A stretch of DNA of 64,000 bases from Solitalea longa (GTDB lineage Bacteria > Bacteroidota > Bacteroidia > Sphingobacteriales > Sphingobacteriaceae). Within the stretch, counting starts at the first letter, position 1. Every line of letters begins with the position of its first letter. The stretch lies in contig NZ_PQVF01000002.1 of NCBI RefSeq assembly GCF_002920915.1, forward strand, positions 124,375 to 188,374, written 5' to 3'. This document shows positions 63,645 to 64,000 of this stretch, piece after piece. A program made the translations under genes and the position numbers. A model generated the notes under the pieces. That model saw only the letters and a list, made by a program, of their open reading frames with translations, was not told where the DNA came from and made no database searches.

Positions 63645-63938
63645 TTACTGATTTGATAAAAACTGAGAAAGCTGATGGTCGAGTTCAGCGATTTTTTCAG
63701 AAATGCCATTATCTTCAATCAAGCTTTTTCCATCAAATTTCAGTGCAGCAGTCGCATAATGCAACACGCACATTGAAAGTAAATCCTGTTTGTCTTTAAC
63801 CTCATAATTTTGCATCAGCATCTTTATTCGGTCATTGATCTCTTTAGCGGCTTTCCTTACAGTTTCCTCTTCCGAAGCGTTAATTCGCAACGGATACACC
63901 CTATCGGCAATATTTATTTTAATGGAAATTTCTCCCAT
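63645..63938 (-). CDS. zapA: Cell division protein ZapA
   Basis: Protein of 97 residues: ISIKINIADRVYPLRINASEEETVRKAAKEINDRI, then a C-terminal coiled coil. Binds FtsZ and bundles its filaments at mid-cell. Commonly next to rny in Bacteroidetes. The next upstream gene ends 20 bases before it. Confidence 0.92.
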   Translation of the reverse strand: MGEISIKINIADRVYPLRINASEEETVRKAAKEINDRIKMLMQNYEVKDKQDLLSMCVLHYATAALKFDGKSLIEDNGISEKIAELDHQLSQFLSNQ

Positions 63939-63958
63939 TTGAGCATTAAATCACGCGT

Positions 63959-64000
63959 TTACTTAGCTAAAAGTGCAATGCACCTGTCTATTTCTTTCGC
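63959..64000 (-). CDS. Partial CDS, C-terminus of gene upstream of zapA
   Basis: The last 13 codons before a TAA read AKEIDRCIALLAK. The gene runs off the right edge. A short coiled-coil protein with an EIDKCIALL-type ending commonly precedes zapA in this phylum, as far as I recall, which would fit. Too short for a firm call. Confidence 0.5.
   Translation of the reverse strand, partial: AKEIDRCIALLAK

Overview
The window reads as chromosome of a Bacteroidetes bacterium, most likely Sphingobacteriaceae (Pedobacter/Solitalea-like). The reasons are low G+C, four large TonB-dependent receptors with carboxypeptidase-regulatory-like N-termini, lipoproteins of the SCKK type, near-absence of Shine-Dalgarno (SD) sites, promoters of the form TTTG-N18..20-TAnnTTTG, and the gene order rpsU-xerC-hpf-tRNAs-tuf-secE-nusG-rplKAJL-rpoBC. 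Almost everything is on the minus strand. I see no insertion sequence, prophage or CRISPR array.

Layout. 1-6.5 kb: three tandem paralogous lipoproteins (the first cut by the window edge), two tandem secreted DinB-like proteins, and small genes (cupin, DUF5655, VOC, two very small ORFs). 6.5-15 kb: rlmF, an NTF2-like protein overlapping glgB, and a metal-export operon (DUF6660 protein, TonB receptor, P1B-2 ATPase). 15-24 kb: an HD-domain protein, an operon of an Oar-like TonB receptor plus an NPP-type phosphodiesterase, then a GH31 alpha-glucosidase and beta-phosphoglucomutase. 24-30 kb: a TonB receptor divergent from a penicillin-acylase-family enzyme, the two promoters sharing a 13-bp motif. 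30-35.6 kb: LuxE-like acyl-protein synthetase, a RES/Xre toxin-antitoxin pair, an M19-like hydrolase, a thioredoxin-fold protein, DUF3467 and DUF2027-Smr genes. 35.7-51 kb: the core transcription-translation block with five tRNAs. 51-56.4 kb: lysoplasmalogenase, acyl-CoA dehydrogenase, apt, a helix-hairpin-helix protein, and a two-domain acyltransferase of the OlsF type. 56.5-61 kb: a lipoprotein and TonB receptor pair. 61-64 kb: Mpo1-like protein, rny, zapA and the end of one more gene.

The most interesting signal is a shared promoter architecture. Three promoters (60981-61058, 57973-58050 and 20362-20406) carry head-to-tail TTAACA-like units with a strict 11-bp period, ending exactly 9 bp upstream of a TAnnTTTG-type -7 box. 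This resembles the Pho boxes of other phyla. The genes it controls are the TonB receptor and lipoprotein at 56.6-61 kb and the TonB receptor plus NPP phosphodiesterase operon at 15.8-20.3 kb, so a phosphate-starvation outer-membrane regulon is a reasonable hypothesis.

A second signal is that only rpsU, hpf and nusG carry strong GGAGG SD sites in this SD-poor genome. This fits control by bS21, which is known to help sequester the anti-SD in Bacteroidetes ribosomes.
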